Counted from the first letter of the stretch, positions 18,663 to 29,135 are shown. The stretch: 64,000 nucleotides of DNA from Haemophilus parainfluenzae T3T1 (GCF_000210895.1 NC_015964.1:1695501-1759500); one strand, 5' to 3'. The notes: generated by a model from the letters alone, not told the origin. Numbers and translations are program-made.

Positions 18663-18908
18663 TTAGCCTCCTGTTACAGGTGGGAAAAACGCAATTTCAT
18701 CACCATTTTTGACCGCACTTTCTAATGGCATCAAGGTTTGATTGATAGCGACTAAAAGCTTCCCTTTTTCTAACGCTAACGCCCATCTATCACCTTTTTG
18801 AGCAAGATGTTCACGTACTTCTTCTGCTGTCGTAAAATCACCTTCCAATTGAATTGAATCTTCCCCAATTAATTCACGAGTTTGAGCAAAAAATAAAACA
18901 TTTAGCAT
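18663..18908 (-). CDS. moaD: Molybdopterin synthase sulfur carrier subunit
   Basis: A ubiquitin-like small protein whose C-terminal glycine carries the thiocarboxylate sulfur. It ends FFPPVTGG, the required Gly-Gly tail. The ATG at 18908 (MLNVLFFAQTRE, 81 residues) is chosen because GGAGG lies at ideal spacing before it and the length fits MoaD. A longer reading to 18947 would overlap moaC. It starts one base after the moaC stop and ends directly at moaE. Confidence 0.96.
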   Translation of the reverse strand: MLNVLFFAQTRELIGEDSIQLEGDFTTAEEVREHLAQKGDRWALALEKGKLLVAINQTLMPLESAVKNGDEIAFFPPVTGG

Positions 18909-18909
18909 C

Positions 18910-19392
18910 TTATTTTTCCTCCGCAATAAAATGACCAGATTTTCCACCGCTCTTTTCTAACAGGCGAACGTGCTCAATTACCATGTCTTTTTGTACGGCT
19001 TTACACATATCGTAAATAGTTAAAGCTGCTACACTTGCAGCCGTTAATGCTTCCATTTCTACGCCGGTTTTTCCGGTTAATTTACAAAGAGATTGAATGC
19101 GAACTTGATTGGTTTCAAGTAACGGTTCTAAATTCACTTCAACTTTAGAAAGCAATAAGGGATGGCAAAGCGGGATAAGTTCCCAAGTACGTTTTGCCGC
19201 TTGAATCCCTGCAATACGAGCAGTAGCAAATACATCACCTTTGTGATGTTTACCTTCCACGATCATAGCAAGGGTTTCTTTTGACATGGTTACAATAGCT
19301 TCAGCACGAGCTTCACGAACAGTCTCTGCCTTTGCAGAAACATCCACCATATTGGCTTCGCCTTGAGAGTTGATATGCGTAAATGTAGTCAT
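18910..19392 (-). CDS. moaC: Cyclic pyranopterin monophosphate synthase
   Basis: MoaC converts the MoaA product (3',8-cyclo-7,8-dihydro-GTP) to cyclic pyranopterin monophosphate. The 160-residue protein starts [20 protein letters not shown]. It has the conserved [19 protein letters not shown] segment near residue 50, [26 protein letters not shown] near 105, and a C-terminal KSGGKSGHF. The ATG at 19392 fits the family; an upstream extension to 19470 would be hydrophobic and unlike MoaC. An uptake signal lies just upstream of this start. Confidence 0.96.
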   Translation of the reverse strand: MTTFTHINSQGEANMVDVSAKAETVREARAEAIVTMSKETLAMIVEGKHHKGDVFATARIAGIQAAKRTWELIPLCHPLLLSKVEVNLEPLLETNQVRIQSLCKLTGKTGVEMEALTAASVAALTIYDMCKAVQKDMVIEHVRLLEKSGGKSGHFIAEEK

Positions 19393-19480
19393 AATAAAAT
19401 AAAGTGCGGTTAAAATATTGAATGTTTTACATGTGTGACAAAAGCAAAATAAGTGAATAGCAAAATTCACCTATTTTCTT

Positions 19481-20494
19481 TTAGCCACCGATAGAAGCTA
19501 AATGATTTCTTACGCCACTATCACCGATATGTAAATAATGATGTTCACGTTTACCTTGAAGCGCAGCAAAAATACGGGCTTGCAAAATATCTTGCTGTTC
19601 ATGGGATTGTAATAAATCACGTAATTCAATGCCTTCTTCGCCGAACAAGCAAAGATGAAGTTTGCCCTTCGCTGACACTCTGAGACGATTACAGCTTGCG
19701 CAGAAATTCTTCTCATAAGGCATGATTAAGCCAATTTCGCCTGCATAATCAGGATGCGTGAATACTTTAGCTGGACCATCAGTATGGGATTTATGTTGTA
19801 ATTGCCAACCATTTTGTAGCAATTTCTCCGCCAATACTTGTCCTGAAAGATGGTGTTTTTTAAAGAAACTATCCATTTCACCGGTTTGCATCAGCTCGAT
19901 AAAACGCATTTGAATTGGGCGATCTTTCACCCAAGCAAGAAATTGGTCAAACTCTTTGTCATTCAAATTTTTCATCAAAACTGAATTAACTTTGACTTTG
20001 TTGTAACCCACTTCAAATGCACGATCGATACCACGCATCACGTCATCAAACTTATTGATGCCGGTGATTTGATGAAACATTTTGGGATCGAGACTATCCA
20101 CACTCACATTAACAGAGGTAATCCCTGCTTTTTTCCAATCAGCGACATCTTTTGCCATACGGTAGCCGTTAGTCGTAACAGCCAATTGACGAATGCCATC
20201 AATGTTCGCAATACTTTCTGCAATAGGAATAAAATCTTTGCGTAGAGTGGGCTCTCCGCCGGTCAAACGGATCTTTTCTGTGCCCATTTCAGCAAAGGCT
20301 TGAGCTAGGTGTGTAATTTCTTTTAATGTTAAGAAACTTGGCTTGTTAGCTTCGGGTTGATAGCCATCCGGCAAACAATAAGTACAACGAAAATTACACT
20401 GGTCGGTAATCGACAGTCGTAGATAGTAATATTGACGTTGGAAAGGATCGACCAAGCGAGACTCTCCCACGTTTTTAATAGGAATGGATTGCAT
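19481..20494 (-). CDS. moaA: GTP 3',8-cyclase (radical SAM)
   Basis: MoaA carries out the first step of molybdenum cofactor synthesis, rearranging GTP with S-adenosylmethionine radical chemistry. The N-terminal cluster motif CNFRCTYC is near residue 33. The C-terminal cluster motif [18 protein letters not shown] is near 258. [11 protein letters not shown] near 78 binds SAM, and the C-terminus ends in the family's Gly-Gly tail (SIGG). At 337 residues it is complete. It is the first gene of moaACDE and lies behind a Moco riboswitch, divergent from a YvcK-like gene as in E. coli. Confidence 0.97.
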   Translation of the reverse strand: MQSIPIKNVGESRLVDPFQRQYYYLRLSITDQCNFRCTYCLPDGYQPEANKPSFLTLKEITHLAQAFAEMGTEKIRLTGGEPTLRKDFIPIAESIANIDGIRQLAVTTNGYRMAKDVADWKKAGITSVNVSVDSLDPKMFHQITGINKFDDVMRGIDRAFEVGYNKVKVNSVLMKNLNDKEFDQFLAWVKDRPIQMRFIELMQTGEMDSFFKKHHLSGQVLAEKLLQNGWQLQHKSHTDGPAKVFTHPDYAGEIGLIMPYEKNFCASCNRLRVSAKGKLHLCLFGEEGIELRDLLQSHEQQDILQARIFAALQGKREHHYLHIGDSGVRNHLASIGG

Positions 20495-20511
20495 TTTACA
20501 CCTTTCTAAAT

Positions 20512-20622
20512 ATGGAGAGGATAAACCGTTTCCAGCGTATCCCTGAATAACATACCGCGTTATTGGCTTGCCGCCGTATTTCTTCTGAAACTTAGGCTAA
20601 ACAAGCTCGGAGTTATGCGTTA
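20512..20622 (-). promoter_or_regulatory. Molybdenum-cofactor (Moco) riboswitch before moaA
   Basis: Read on the minus strand, this 5' leader holds several stems. GCGGTAT pairs with GATACGC, and there is a tight GGCGGCAAGCC hairpin. Outer pieces CTCCGAG and CCTCTCC are typical of the Moco RNA motif (Rfam family Moco_RNA_motif), known upstream of moaA in Gammaproteobacteria including Haemophilus. It ends about 18 bases before moaA, near its ribosome site AAAGGTG. By analogy, cofactor binding would lower moaA expression. The assignment comes from position and visible structure, not a covariance search. Confidence 0.72.
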
Positions 20623-20781
20623 AAAATAAATTGTGTCTGTATTGTAATAAAAGCAAGCGGTTAATAGCAATAATTTGATAGAATAACCTCACTATATTGA
20701 TAAAAATAATAGAATTAACTTATATAATAAAATATATAACATTATTTCTTATAATAATTTATAGGTAAAAAAGGAAGAAAA

Positions 20782-21726
20782 ATGTCTGATTTATCTCGTC
20801 ACAGCCGTCATGAACATTTAGACGAAATCAAACATATTGTTGCTATTGGTGGTGGTCATGGATTAGGGCGTGTATTATCGGCGCTTAGTTTTATGAAAGA
20901 GCGTTTAACTGGTATTGTCACCACCACAGATAACGGCGGTTCAACCGGTCGAATCCGTCAAGAACAAGGCGGTATTGCGTGGGGCGATCTGCGTAATTGC
21001 TTAAATCAAATCATTATTGAGCCAAGCACGGCATCCGCATTATTTGAATATCGTTTTACTGGCGAAGGTGAACTTTCTGGGCATAATTTGGGTAATTTAA
21101 TGCTTAAAGCTTTAGAAGATATGCATATTCGCCCTACTGAAGCAGTGAATTTAATTCGTGAATTACTCAAAGTAAAATCTCATATCATTCCGATGTCAGA
21201 AGAACCGGTTCATCTTGCCGCGAGTTTAGGTTCTGGCTCCAGTATTGTAGGTGAAGTAAGCATTGATAATTTAACAGAATTACCCCAATCGCTCTTCTTA
21301 GTGCCAATGGTTAAAGCTGCCCAGGAAGCGATTAGTGCATTAGAGCAAGCGGAAGTTATTTTGCTTGGTCCAGGAAGTTTCATGACGAGCATTATGCCGC
21401 CACTATTGCTACCAGAATTAGCGACTGCCCTGCGTAACAGCAAAGCGAAAGTAATTTTTATTGATAATTTAGGGGTAGAAATTGGTGCCGCCTCTCAGCT
21501 TTCACTAGCAGATCGTATTCAAAAAATTAATGAAATCGTCGGTGCCCCTGTCATTAATGGTGCTATTACCCCTTATCGCGAACAAAGTGCGGTCGATTTG
21601 TCTGCCATTTCTTCCGTTAAAATCTTGGCTAAACGCTTGAATGCGGATGATGTCAGCTATCGTCATGACAGAACATTACTTGCCAAAGCTATCGATGAAT
21701 TAGTGGGTGAATTAGATTACGAATAA
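20782..21726 (+). CDS. YvcK/CofD-like protein, putative gluconeogenesis factor (YbhK)
   Basis: The 314-residue protein opens with VAIGGGHGLGRVLSALS, then TTDNGGSTGRIRQ and GDLRNCLNQ. These are the glycine-rich and Asn/Asp motifs of the YvcK/CofD fold that binds UDP-sugars. LLGPGSFMTSIMPPLLLPEL and FIDNLGVE follow. In Bacillus and mycobacteria YvcK supports growth on gluconeogenic carbon and cell-wall synthesis. The function in Haemophilus is not established. It is divergent from moaA, the same neighbourhood as E. coli ybhK-moaA. AAGGAAG precedes the ATG. Confidence 0.88.
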   Translation: MSDLSRHSRHEHLDEIKHIVAIGGGHGLGRVLSALSFMKERLTGIVTTTDNGGSTGRIRQEQGGIAWGDLRNCLNQIIIEPSTASALFEYRFTGEGELSGHNLGNLMLKALEDMHIRPTEAVNLIRELLKVKSHIIPMSEEPVHLAASLGSGSSIVGEVSIDNLTELPQSLFLVPMVKAAQEAISALEQAEVILLGPGSFMTSIMPPLLLPELATALRNSKAKVIFIDNLGVEIGAASQLSLADRIQKINEIVGAPVINGAITPYREQSAVDLSAISSVKILAKRLNADDVSYRHDRTLLAKAIDELVGELDYE

Positions 21727-21729
21727 AAA

Positions 21730-21760
21730 ACCGCACGTTAAAGTGCGGTCATTTTTTTGG
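21730..21760. terminator. Uptake-signal hairpin between convergent genes
   Basis: ACCGCACGTTAAAGTGCGGT is a short inverted repeat containing one full uptake signal, with an A run before and a T run after. It lies between the ybhK-like stop and the thiI stop and can serve both. Confidence 0.7.
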
Positions 21761-21761
21761 C

Positions 21762-23213
21762 TTATTTTTTCCCGAAAACTTTCACATTCGTGAAACCATT
21801 TTCTTTTAAATAAAGCGCTTGCAGTTTACTCATCACGCCTCGCTCACAGTAAAGCACATAGTTTTTACTTTGATCTAATGAACCGAATTGCGAAGATAAT
21901 TTGTAAAACGGCAACTGCATTACTTGATGCTCGTCTGATTCAAATGGATTTTCATCTGTCTCTTCTGGGCTACGAATATCTAAAATAATATCGTTTTCAC
22001 CAAGCACTGAAATGGTATCCACTTCCACCACTTCTTTCTCTGTTTCTTCTGCAATTTGGCGAATATCTAAATATTGTGCATTTTCAACCGCACTTTCCAA
22101 CACGCCAAAATCAAAGTGATTTTCTTCTTCAAGAATTTTTTCACGTACCGCTTTAATCGTTGGATTTTTAGAAATCACTCCACAGAATTCAGGCATGGAT
22201 TTAGCAATATCATCTGTGCCGATCTCTTTCGCCATCGTGATAATCTGTTCTTTATCATGGGTGATGAGTGGACGTAATACTAATGCATCTGCAGCTTCAT
22301 CAATTAAACGTAAATTGGTTAACGTTTGGCTGGAAACTTGTCCGAGTGCCTCACCGGTAACAATGGCTTGAATATCAAAACGTTGTGCAACTTTACTTGC
22401 AGATCGCACCATCATTCGTTTTAACACGACGCCCATTTGGCCGTTATCGACTTTCTCTAAAATCTCGCCTACTACGCCTTCAAAGGGAATGGCAATAAAA
22501 CGAACTTTATGTGATGAACTATAACGATTCCAAATATGGTAAGCCATTTGTTTCACGCCAATTTCATGGGCTGCACCACCTAAATTGAAGAAACAATAAT
22601 GCACACGTGAACCACGACGAATAAGCATATAACTGGATACGCCCGAGTCAAAGCCCCCTGAAATCAATGAAAGTACGTCTTCTTGTGTCCCAATTGGATA
22701 ACCACCAAGACCAACATGGCGAGCTCTCACCAGCATCATTTTGTCATCTTCAATATCAATACGCACCGTCACATCAGGATTTTTTAAGCGTACTTTGGCG
22801 CTTTCAATATGCTGATTTAAACCACCACCGATATAACGTTCAGCTTCAATGGAACTGAAATCATGTTTCCCTTTGCGTTTTACACGTACACAAAAGGTTT
22901 TGTTTTCAAGTTGAGCTGCAACATCCGCTAAGGTCAACTCAAAGATATGATGTAAATCGGTAAACGGTTTTTCTTCCACTTCTAAAAAATGATGAATCCC
23001 TGGGATGCGTTGTAAAAGTGCAATCAACTCTTCACGATTGGCTTCATTTTTTGAGCGCACTTCAATGTAATCCCAATGACGAACCACTGCTGTTTCTTCA
23101 TCATATTTTTGTAAAATATTGCGGATATTAGAGGTCAAAATTTTTGCGAAACGCTTACGCACAGTTTCGCTTTTAATCATAATTTCAGGAAAAAGTTTAA
23201 CGATAAATTTCAT
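21762..23213 (-). CDS. thiI: tRNA sulfurtransferase (4-thiouridine synthase) with rhodanese domain
   Basis: ThiI adds sulfur to U8 of tRNA and provides sulfur for the thiazole of thiamine. The 483-residue protein has an N-terminal ferredoxin-like and THUMP region. The PP-loop [14 protein letters not shown] is near residue 180, and [14 protein letters not shown] near 285. A C-terminal rhodanese domain carries the persulfide cysteine in [12 protein letters not shown]. The rhodanese extension is the Gammaproteobacterial form. It is divergent from xseB across about 170 bases that contain a single uptake signal. Confidence 0.96.
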   Translation of the reverse strand: MKFIVKLFPEIMIKSETVRKRFAKILTSNIRNILQKYDEETAVVRHWDYIEVRSKNEANREELIALLQRIPGIHHFLEVEEKPFTDLHHIFELTLADVAAQLENKTFCVRVKRKGKHDFSSIEAERYIGGGLNQHIESAKVRLKNPDVTVRIDIEDDKMMLVRARHVGLGGYPIGTQEDVLSLISGGFDSGVSSYMLIRRGSRVHYCFFNLGGAAHEIGVKQMAYHIWNRYSSSHKVRFIAIPFEGVVGEILEKVDNGQMGVVLKRMMVRSASKVAQRFDIQAIVTGEALGQVSSQTLTNLRLIDEAADALVLRPLITHDKEQIITMAKEIGTDDIAKSMPEFCGVISKNPTIKAVREKILEEENHFDFGVLESAVENAQYLDIRQIAEETEKEVVEVDTISVLGENDIILDIRSPEETDENPFESDEHQVMQLPFYKLSSQFGSLDQSKNYVLYCERGVMSKLQALYLKENGFTNVKVFGKK

Positions 23214-23380
23214 AATAATCTGTGAATAATAAAAAATGGCCGTATTGTACGCTAAATTCCAGATCCCACAAAGTTCAAATTCTCACGAAAAACTGACCGC
23301 ACTTTGAAATAAGTTTTTAACATCCCTATAAAAATCAAGTACAATACGGAGCAATTTATTCATCTGAAAAGGATAATTTA

Positions 23381-23623
23381 ATGGCGCGTAAACCAGCAAA
23401 TGCTGAACCTGATTTTGAAACAACACTTGCACAATTAGAAACCATTGTGACAAAACTTGAAAGCGGTGAATTACCATTGGAAGATGCGCTGAAAGAATTT
23501 GAAAACGGCATTAAATTGGCTCAACTTGGTCAAGAGCGCTTGCAACAAGCAGAACAACGTATTCAAATTTTATTACAAAAAAGCGAAACCGCCCCATTAA
23601 GTGATTATCAAGGGGACGAGTAA
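23381..23623 (+). CDS. xseB: Exodeoxyribonuclease VII small subunit
   Basis: The 80-residue XseB subunit joins XseA to form the nuclease that degrades single-stranded DNA. The core signature [20 protein letters not shown] is followed by [20 protein letters not shown], a two-helix coiled-coil. It starts the xseB-ispA-dxs unit, also found in E. coli, and its stop lies three bases before the ispA start. AAGGATAAT precedes the ATG. Confidence 0.96.
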   Translation: MARKPANAEPDFETTLAQLETIVTKLESGELPLEDALKEFENGIKLAQLGQERLQQAEQRIQILLQKSETAPLSDYQGDE

Positions 23624-23626
23624 TCC

Positions 23627-24520
23627 ATGAGTTATCAATTCGGCACTGAACTCAAACAAGTTCAAGATCGCATTAATCAGTTTTTAGCCAATCAATTTGA
23701 AGAAATTGACTCTTATAATGCCCCTTTGCGTGATGCCATGAAATATGGCTTATTGCTAGGCGGAAAACGCGTTCGTCCTTTCCTTGTCTATGCAACGGGT
23801 AAAATGCTGGGGGCAGAAATGTCCGCTTTGGATTACGCGGCCGCAGCCATTGAATCTATCCATGCTTATTCTTTAATCCATGATGATTTGCCTGCCATGG
23901 ACAACGATGAACTTCGTCGTGGTCAACCAACTTGTCATATTGCTTTTGATGAAGCGACGGCCATTTTAGCTGGCGATGCATTACAAGCTTTTGCCTTTGA
24001 AATTCTTACTGAAGCCCCTTCTCTTTCTGCTGAACAAAAATTGCAATTAGTGAAAGTATTGGCTCAAGCATCTGGCGTACAAGGCATGTGTTTAGGGCAA
24101 AGTTTAGATTTAATTTCAGAGCACAAACAAGTTAATTTAGACGAATTAGAACTTATTCATCGCAACAAAACTGGTGCATTGCTAACAGCCGCATTAAAAC
24201 TGGGTTTTATCTGTTCACCTCACTTTGAAAACAAAGAATTAGAGCAACAACTAGAACGTTATTCACAAGCTATTGGTTTAGCTTTCCAAGTACAAGATGA
24301 CATTTTAGATATTGAAGGTAACAGTGCGGAAATCGGTAAACCGGTGGGATCTGATTTAGATTTAGATAAAAGCACTTATCCAAAGCTGTTAGGATTAGAG
24401 GGCGCGAAACAAAAAGCGCAAGAACTCTATCACACTGCCTTACATGAATTAGACAATTTACCTTTTGATACCACTGCATTGCGTGCATTAGCTGAATTTA
24501 TTGTCAATCGTAAAAGTTAA
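23627..24520 (+). CDS. ispA: Farnesyl diphosphate synthase (geranyltranstransferase)
   Basis: Condenses isopentenyl diphosphate with dimethylallyl and geranyl diphosphate to give farnesyl diphosphate. The 297-residue protein has GGKRVRPFLVY near residue 44. The first aspartate-rich motif DDLPAMDND is near 85, and the second, DDILDIEGNSAEIGK, near 222. Length and motifs fit the bacterial short-chain type. It sits between xseB and dxs, a common isoprenoid cluster. Confidence 0.96.
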   Translation: MSYQFGTELKQVQDRINQFLANQFEEIDSYNAPLRDAMKYGLLLGGKRVRPFLVYATGKMLGAEMSALDYAAAAIESIHAYSLIHDDLPAMDNDELRRGQPTCHIAFDEATAILAGDALQAFAFEILTEAPSLSAEQKLQLVKVLAQASGVQGMCLGQSLDLISEHKQVNLDELELIHRNKTGALLTAALKLGFICSPHFENKELEQQLERYSQAIGLAFQVQDDILDIEGNSAEIGKPVGSDLDLDKSTYPKLLGLEGAKQKAQELYHTALHELDNLPFDTTALRALAEFIVNRKS

Positions 24521-24589
24521 TTGTGACAGCACTGACTTTAATTTCTCAAAGTGCGGTCACTTTTTTCACATTTTAGGACTAACGAATAT

Positions 24590-26443
24590 ATGAACAACTA
24601 TCCTCTTTTATCCTTAATTAATTCGCCGGAAGATTTGCGTCTGTTGAATAAAGAGCAGCTTCCGCAGCTTTGTCAGGAATTACGGAGTTATCTGTTGGAG
24701 TCCGTTAGTCAAAGCAGTGGTCATTTGGCATCTGGTCTTGGTACCGTTGAATTGACGGTTGCACTACACTACATTTTCAAAACTCCTTTTGATCAATTAA
24801 TTTGGGATGTGGGACATCAAGCTTACCCACACAAAATTTTGACGGGTCGTCGTGATCAAATGTCCACCATTCGCCAAAAAGGCGGAATTCATCCCTTCCC
24901 TTGGCGTGAAGAAAGTGAATTCGATGTATTAAGTGTTGGTCACTCTTCTACTTCTATCAGTGCAGGACTAGGGATTGCAGTTGCGGCAGAGCGTGAAAAT
25001 GCAGGTCGTAAAACCGTTTGTGTAATTGGTGATGGTGCAATCACTGCGGGTATGGCATTTGAAGCCTTAAACCATGCAGGTTCTTTACATACTGATATGT
25101 TGGTCATTTTAAATGACAATGAAATGTCGATTTCTGAAAATGTGGGGGCATTAAATAATCACCTTGCCCGTATTTTCTCTGGCTCATTATATTCAACAGT
25201 TCGTGACGGCAGTAAAAAAATCTTAGATAAAGTACCGACCGTTAAAAACTTTATGAAGAAAACCGAAGAGCACATGAAAGGCGTGATGTTCTCTCCAGAA
25301 AGTACGCTTTTTGAAGAACTCGGTTTTAACTATATTGGACCTATTGACGGACATAATATTGATGAATTAATTGCTACTTTAAGCAATATGCGCGATCTCA
25401 AAGGGCCGCAATTCTTACACATCAAAACCAAAAAAGGGAAAGGTTACGAGCCTGCAGAAAAAGATCCAATTGGTTTCCATGGCGTACCAAAATTTGATCC
25501 AACAAGCGGTCAACTACCTAAATCAAATGCCAAACCAACCTATTCAAAAATCTTTGGTGATTGGTTATGCGAAATGGCGGAACAAGACGATAAATTAGTC
25601 GGTATTACCCCGGCAATGCGTGAAGGTTCTGGCATGGTTGAATTTTCAGAACGATTCCCACAACAATATTTTGATGTGGCCATCGCAGAGCAACATGCTG
25701 TTACCTTTGCAGCCGGTCTTGCAATTGGCGGTTATAAACCGGTTGTGGCAATTTATTCTACCTTCTTACAACGTGCTTATGATCAGCTTATTCATGATGT
25801 CGCCATTCAAAACTTACCAGTTCTCTTTGCCATTGATCGTGCAGGCATCGTAGGTGCTGATGGTCAAACTCACCAAGGTGCTTTTGATTTAAGTTTTATG
25901 CGCTGCATTCCGAATATGATCATTATGACACCAAGTGATGAAAATGAATGTCGCCAAATGCTTTATACCGGTTATAAATGTGGTAAACCGGCTGCGGTAC
26001 GTTATCCGCGTGGAAATGCAATCGGCGTAGAATTAACCCCACTTGCTGAATTAGAAATTGGTCGTTCAAAAATGGTTCGTCAAGGTGAAAAAATCGCGAT
26101 TCTGAATTTTGGTACACTCTTACCAGCTGCTTTATCTGTGGCAGAAAAGCTCAATGCGACTGTTGTCGATATGCGCTTTGTGAAACCAATTGATGAAGCT
26201 CGTATTCTAGAAGTGGCAAATACCCATGATGTCATTGTGACATTGGAAGAAAATGCGATTCAAGGTGGTGCGGGTTCTGCTGTTTCAGAAGTGCTAAATT
26301 CTCATGGAAAAACAACCGCACTTTTACAGCTTGGTTTACCTGATATTTTTATTCCGCAAGGCACACAACAAGAAGCGCTTGCTGAAATTAAATTAGATGA
26401 AAAAGGGATTGAAGAGCAAATTATTGCCTTTATAAAGGGCTAA
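24590..26443 (+). CDS. dxs: 1-deoxy-D-xylulose-5-phosphate synthase
   Basis: Dxs is the first enzyme of the MEP pathway, joining pyruvate and glyceraldehyde 3-phosphate with thiamine diphosphate. The 617-residue protein has [18 protein letters not shown] near residue 62. The ThDP motif [18 protein letters not shown] is near 150, and the transketolase core [17 protein letters not shown] near 363. The ATG at 24590 ([10 protein letters not shown]) fits the family. An upstream GTG at 24551 lies inside an uptake signal and is unlikely. A degenerate uptake-signal hairpin separates it from ispA. Confidence 0.96.
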   Translation: MNNYPLLSLINSPEDLRLLNKEQLPQLCQELRSYLLESVSQSSGHLASGLGTVELTVALHYIFKTPFDQLIWDVGHQAYPHKILTGRRDQMSTIRQKGGIHPFPWREESEFDVLSVGHSSTSISAGLGIAVAAERENAGRKTVCVIGDGAITAGMAFEALNHAGSLHTDMLVILNDNEMSISENVGALNNHLARIFSGSLYSTVRDGSKKILDKVPTVKNFMKKTEEHMKGVMFSPESTLFEELGFNYIGPIDGHNIDELIATLSNMRDLKGPQFLHIKTKKGKGYEPAEKDPIGFHGVPKFDPTSGQLPKSNAKPTYSKIFGDWLCEMAEQDDKLVGITPAMREGSGMVEFSERFPQQYFDVAIAEQHAVTFAAGLAIGGYKPVVAIYSTFLQRAYDQLIHDVAIQNLPVLFAIDRAGIVGADGQTHQGAFDLSFMRCIPNMIIMTPSDENECRQMLYTGYKCGKPAAVRYPRGNAIGVELTPLAELEIGRSKMVRQGEKIAILNFGTLLPAALSVAEKLNATVVDMRFVKPIDEARILEVANTHDVIVTLEENAIQGGAGSAVSEVLNSHGKTTALLQLGLPDIFIPQGTQQEALAEIKLDEKGIEEQIIAFIKG

Positions 26444-26467
26444 ATTCGTTCATTTTGGTTTAATTTT

Positions 26468-26497
26468 GATATTTTTAAAAATTTTTTCAAAAATATC
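26468..26497 (+). repeat. AT-rich inverted repeat after dxs
   Basis: GATATTTTT at 26468 and AAAAATATC at 26489 are perfectly complementary. The stem has few G-C pairs and no following T run, so it may be a weak end signal for dxs. Confidence 0.4.
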
Positions 26498-26588
26498 GAA
26501 CTATTTCAAAAACACACAGTCTGATACATTGCTAGTGCACTGCATATTGCAGTTATCTTTTTGAAGTTTCTTATAAATTAAGACCTCC

Positions 26589-26626
26589 CCGCTATTCAAG
26601 TTTTGAGTAGCGGTTTTTTCTTTTTT
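26589..26626 (+). terminator. Strong intrinsic terminator, possible 3' end of a small RNA
   Basis: CCGCTATTCAA and TTGAGTAGCGG form an 11-bp stem with one G-U pair, followed by a 13-base T-rich tract. It lies 146 bases after the dxs stop, unusually far for a dxs terminator. It is preceded by a C-rich unpaired stretch (GACCTCCCC) of the kind small RNAs use to bind ribosome sites. A weak promoter-like TTGCTA-N17-GTTATC begins near 26529. Confidence 0.75.
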
Positions 26627-26632
26627 GGAGGT

Positions 26633-26660
26633 AATAAAAAAGGACGCTTTTCAGCGTCCT
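26633..26660 (-). terminator. Terminator of infC-rpmI-rplT
   Basis: AGGACGCT and AGCGTCCT form an 8-bp stem. On the minus strand it is followed by T6, beyond the rplT stop. Confidence 0.8.
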
Positions 26661-26687
26661 AATTTTTTGGATCTAAACTTTAAAAAA

Positions 26688-27044
<357 letters not shown>

Positions 27045-27106
27045 TTAATCTCCTATGTAATATTTTAACTAATTTAACTAATCGTACGTTTTGCTTAAAT
27101 AACGGC

Positions 27107-27304
27107 TTATGCGTATGGTAAGCAAGCTACTACTAAAACTTGGTCTGCTTTCGCAACCATTGATTTATGACGTAAATGACGTTTACGTTTAGTTGTCTTT
27201 TTAGTCAAAATATGACGTAAGTGAGATTGTTTACGTTTGAAACCGCCAGAAGCTGTTTTTTTGAAACGCTTAGCAGCACCACGTACTGTTTTAATTTTAG
27301 GCAT
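27107..27304 (-). CDS. rpmI: Ribosomal protein bL35
   Basis: A 65-residue basic protein, [20 protein letters not shown], complete at the usual length. The ATG at 27304 is chosen because the bL35 N-terminus MPKIKT is universal. An 11-residue upstream extension in frame is not part of the protein. It lies between infC and rplT. Confidence 0.98.
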
Positions 27305-27502
27305 TGTTAAAATAACTCCGCATTTTAAGTTAAACACATAATTAGGCGAATCCGAAGATTACTTGTAGGCACTAATTATTCCAATATGGCAAATTGAATT
27401 GCCCTTCTCCAAAAGCAATTAGGCTGCGTAGTTTGCCCAATATGCAGTTGTATTCTCACCGAAGTGAAAATTCGATTATCTAGATTAGATCTAAATAAAA
27501 AA
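27305..27502 (-). promoter_or_regulatory. rpmI leader, candidate L20 control region
   Basis: The 198 bases between infC and rpmI hold no gene but show structure. There is a stable hairpin with a TTCG loop at about 27453-27470 (TCAC-TTCG-GTGA on the minus strand) and paired GGGCAA / TTGCCC segments. In E. coli, L20 represses rpmI and rplT by binding this kind of leader. The same control here is inference from position and folding potential. Confidence 0.4.
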
Positions 27503-28045
27503 TTATTTTTTCTTAGGTGCTAACACCATTACCGCTTGGCGACCTTCTAATTTACCTGGTGCTGATTCCACCACAGAAATATCAGCCAAATCGTTTTTAA
27601 CGCGTTCTAATACATCTAAACCGATATCTTGGTGAGCCATTTCACGACCACGGAAACGTACGGTAATTTTTGCTTTATCGCCATCTTCTAAGAAACGGAT
27701 TAAGCTACGTAATTTAACTTGGTAGTCACCTTCGTCAGTACCTGGACGGAATTTAATTTCCTTCACTTGTACAACTTTTTGTTTTTTCTTCTGTTCTTTT
27801 GCGGTTTTGCTCTTTTCATAGAGGAACTTGCCGTAGTTCATAATACGACAAACCGGTGGTTCGGCATTCGGACTGATCTCAACTAAATCAAGCGCTGCTT
27901 GTTCTGCCATATCTAAGGCTTGTTGAATTGACACAATCCCCGCTTGTTCACCATCTTGGTCAATCAAACGAACTTCTTTTACTCGAATTTCATCGTTAAT
28001 GCGATTCGGGCGGTTAGCTGCCGGAGCTTTTTTTACGGTTTTGAT
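27503..28045 (-). CDS. infC: Translation initiation factor IF-3, with non-AUG start
   Basis: IF-3 binds the 30S subunit and checks the start codon. The 180-residue reading begins [20 protein letters not shown] and ends VMVLAPKKK, matching full-length IF-3. There is no ATG or GTG at the right place. The frame starts at ATT (28048) or ATC (28045), just after AAGGA. infC of E. coli is known to start with AUU, which lets IF-3 limit its own synthesis. The shorter TTG reading at 27967 would lose the conserved N-terminus. It is the first gene of infC-rpmI-rplT. Confidence 0.93.
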   Translation of the reverse strand: MKTVKKAPAANRPNRINDEIRVKEVRLIDQDGEQAGIVSIQQALDMAEQAALDLVEISPNAEPPVCRIMNYGKFLYEKSKTAKEQKKKQKVVQVKEIKFRPGTDEGDYQVKLRSLIRFLEDGDKAKITVRFRGREMAHQDIGLDVLERVKNDLADISVVESAPGKLEGRQAVMVLAPKKK

Positions 28046-28189
28046 AATATTATTCCTTCTATTTATTTAAGAAAAAACCTACTGTATTCAAACAGAAGAT
28101 TTATTAAATCATTTGCTATAAAAACAAACAAAAAACGGGCAAAATTTTATAGTATTTGCCACGTTTATGCAACAAGGATTTCTATTCCT

Positions 28190-29008
28190 TTAAATATCAG
28201 CGGGTAAAGTACTTATTTCAGCAGAAATACTTTCACCAAATTGAAGTAATTTTTCTAATCTTGCAGTTTCAATACACACCATATTTCGATATCCATCTGC
28301 TTTCATTGCACTTGGCGTTTTTTCCCAAGGATTCCATAGCACAATTGAATCGGCATGATGATGGGTAATTTGAATACGTCGATTAAATGCTTGATCCACC
28401 AAGAATGTTTTATCTTCCTCTAATGTATAAATACAATCGACGCCTTGTTCTATTCTTCGAGTTGAAGGAACATCAGTATGTTTACCTTGTAATGAGTCAT
28501 AACAACGACTTGGTAAATTTTGTACTTCAATTTGTGAAATATCACTGATGTTAAAATAACTGTGTAATGCCGCTTGAGCAGGTTCTTGTCCCAAATGTGT
28601 TAAAGTCATTGTGCATTTATCGGTAAATTCCATTTTCATTTTGGCTTCAATCACACCATATTCAGAAAAGAGCGAAAATTCTAACCGCACTTTATTTGCT
28701 TGCAGATCATAGTCACTTAATTGCCACAAACGTAAACGCGCTGTGCCGTGTGAAGGTTGTTTTACGCCACCAAACCAAGGGTAACAAAGCGGTACACCAC
28801 CACGAATCGCGACACCTTGTGTAAAAGGTTCAATCTCACTTAACCAAAAGACATCCTGCTCTGCCCCTTTAGGTTTCCAATTTAATAGCTGTGCCCCTTG
28901 TAGTGCAATTCGAGCTGAACCCACAGGGTGATTTAAGGTTAAAACGGGTATTTCATTGATACGTTGTAAAGTTAATTCTAGTGTTAATTGTTGAATTTGA
29001 GCTGTCAT
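28190..29008 (-). CDS. D-hexose-6-phosphate mutarotase (aldose 1-epimerase, YeaD family)
   Basis: The 272-residue beta-sandwich enzyme interconverts alpha and beta anomers of sugars, probably glucose 6-phosphate. Family features are ALQGAQLLNWKP near residue 33, IRGGVPLCYPWFGG near 69, ALHSYFNISDI near 142 with the catalytic His, and a Glu near 251 (MVCIETARLE). It lies between thrS and infC on the same strand, without a shared function. A GGAGG-type site precedes the ATG. Confidence 0.88.
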   Translation of the reverse strand: MTAQIQQLTLELTLQRINEIPVLTLNHPVGSARIALQGAQLLNWKPKGAEQDVFWLSEIEPFTQGVAIRGGVPLCYPWFGGVKQPSHGTARLRLWQLSDYDLQANKVRLEFSLFSEYGVIEAKMKMEFTDKCTMTLTHLGQEPAQAALHSYFNISDISQIEVQNLPSRCYDSLQGKHTDVPSTRRIEQGVDCIYTLEEDKTFLVDQAFNRRIQITHHHADSIVLWNPWEKTPSAMKADGYRNMVCIETARLEKLLQFGESISAEISTLPADI

Positions 29009-29085
29009 ATTCGCCTCCTTGTGATAAGGCTATTATATAGAAGAAAGAGAGACTTGAGTTTATTTTTATACCGTGAATATAAAAA

Positions 29086-29116
29086 AACCGCACCTCAAAG
29101 TGCGGTCATTTTTAAT
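29086..29116 (-). terminator. Uptake-signal hairpin after thrS
   Basis: ACCGCAC at 29088 and AAAGTGCGGT at 29098 form a short stem. An A run on the left reads as T's on the minus strand, just after the thrS stop. Confidence 0.65.
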
Positions 29117-29135
29117 TAAGATTTTAAAGAGTCAA

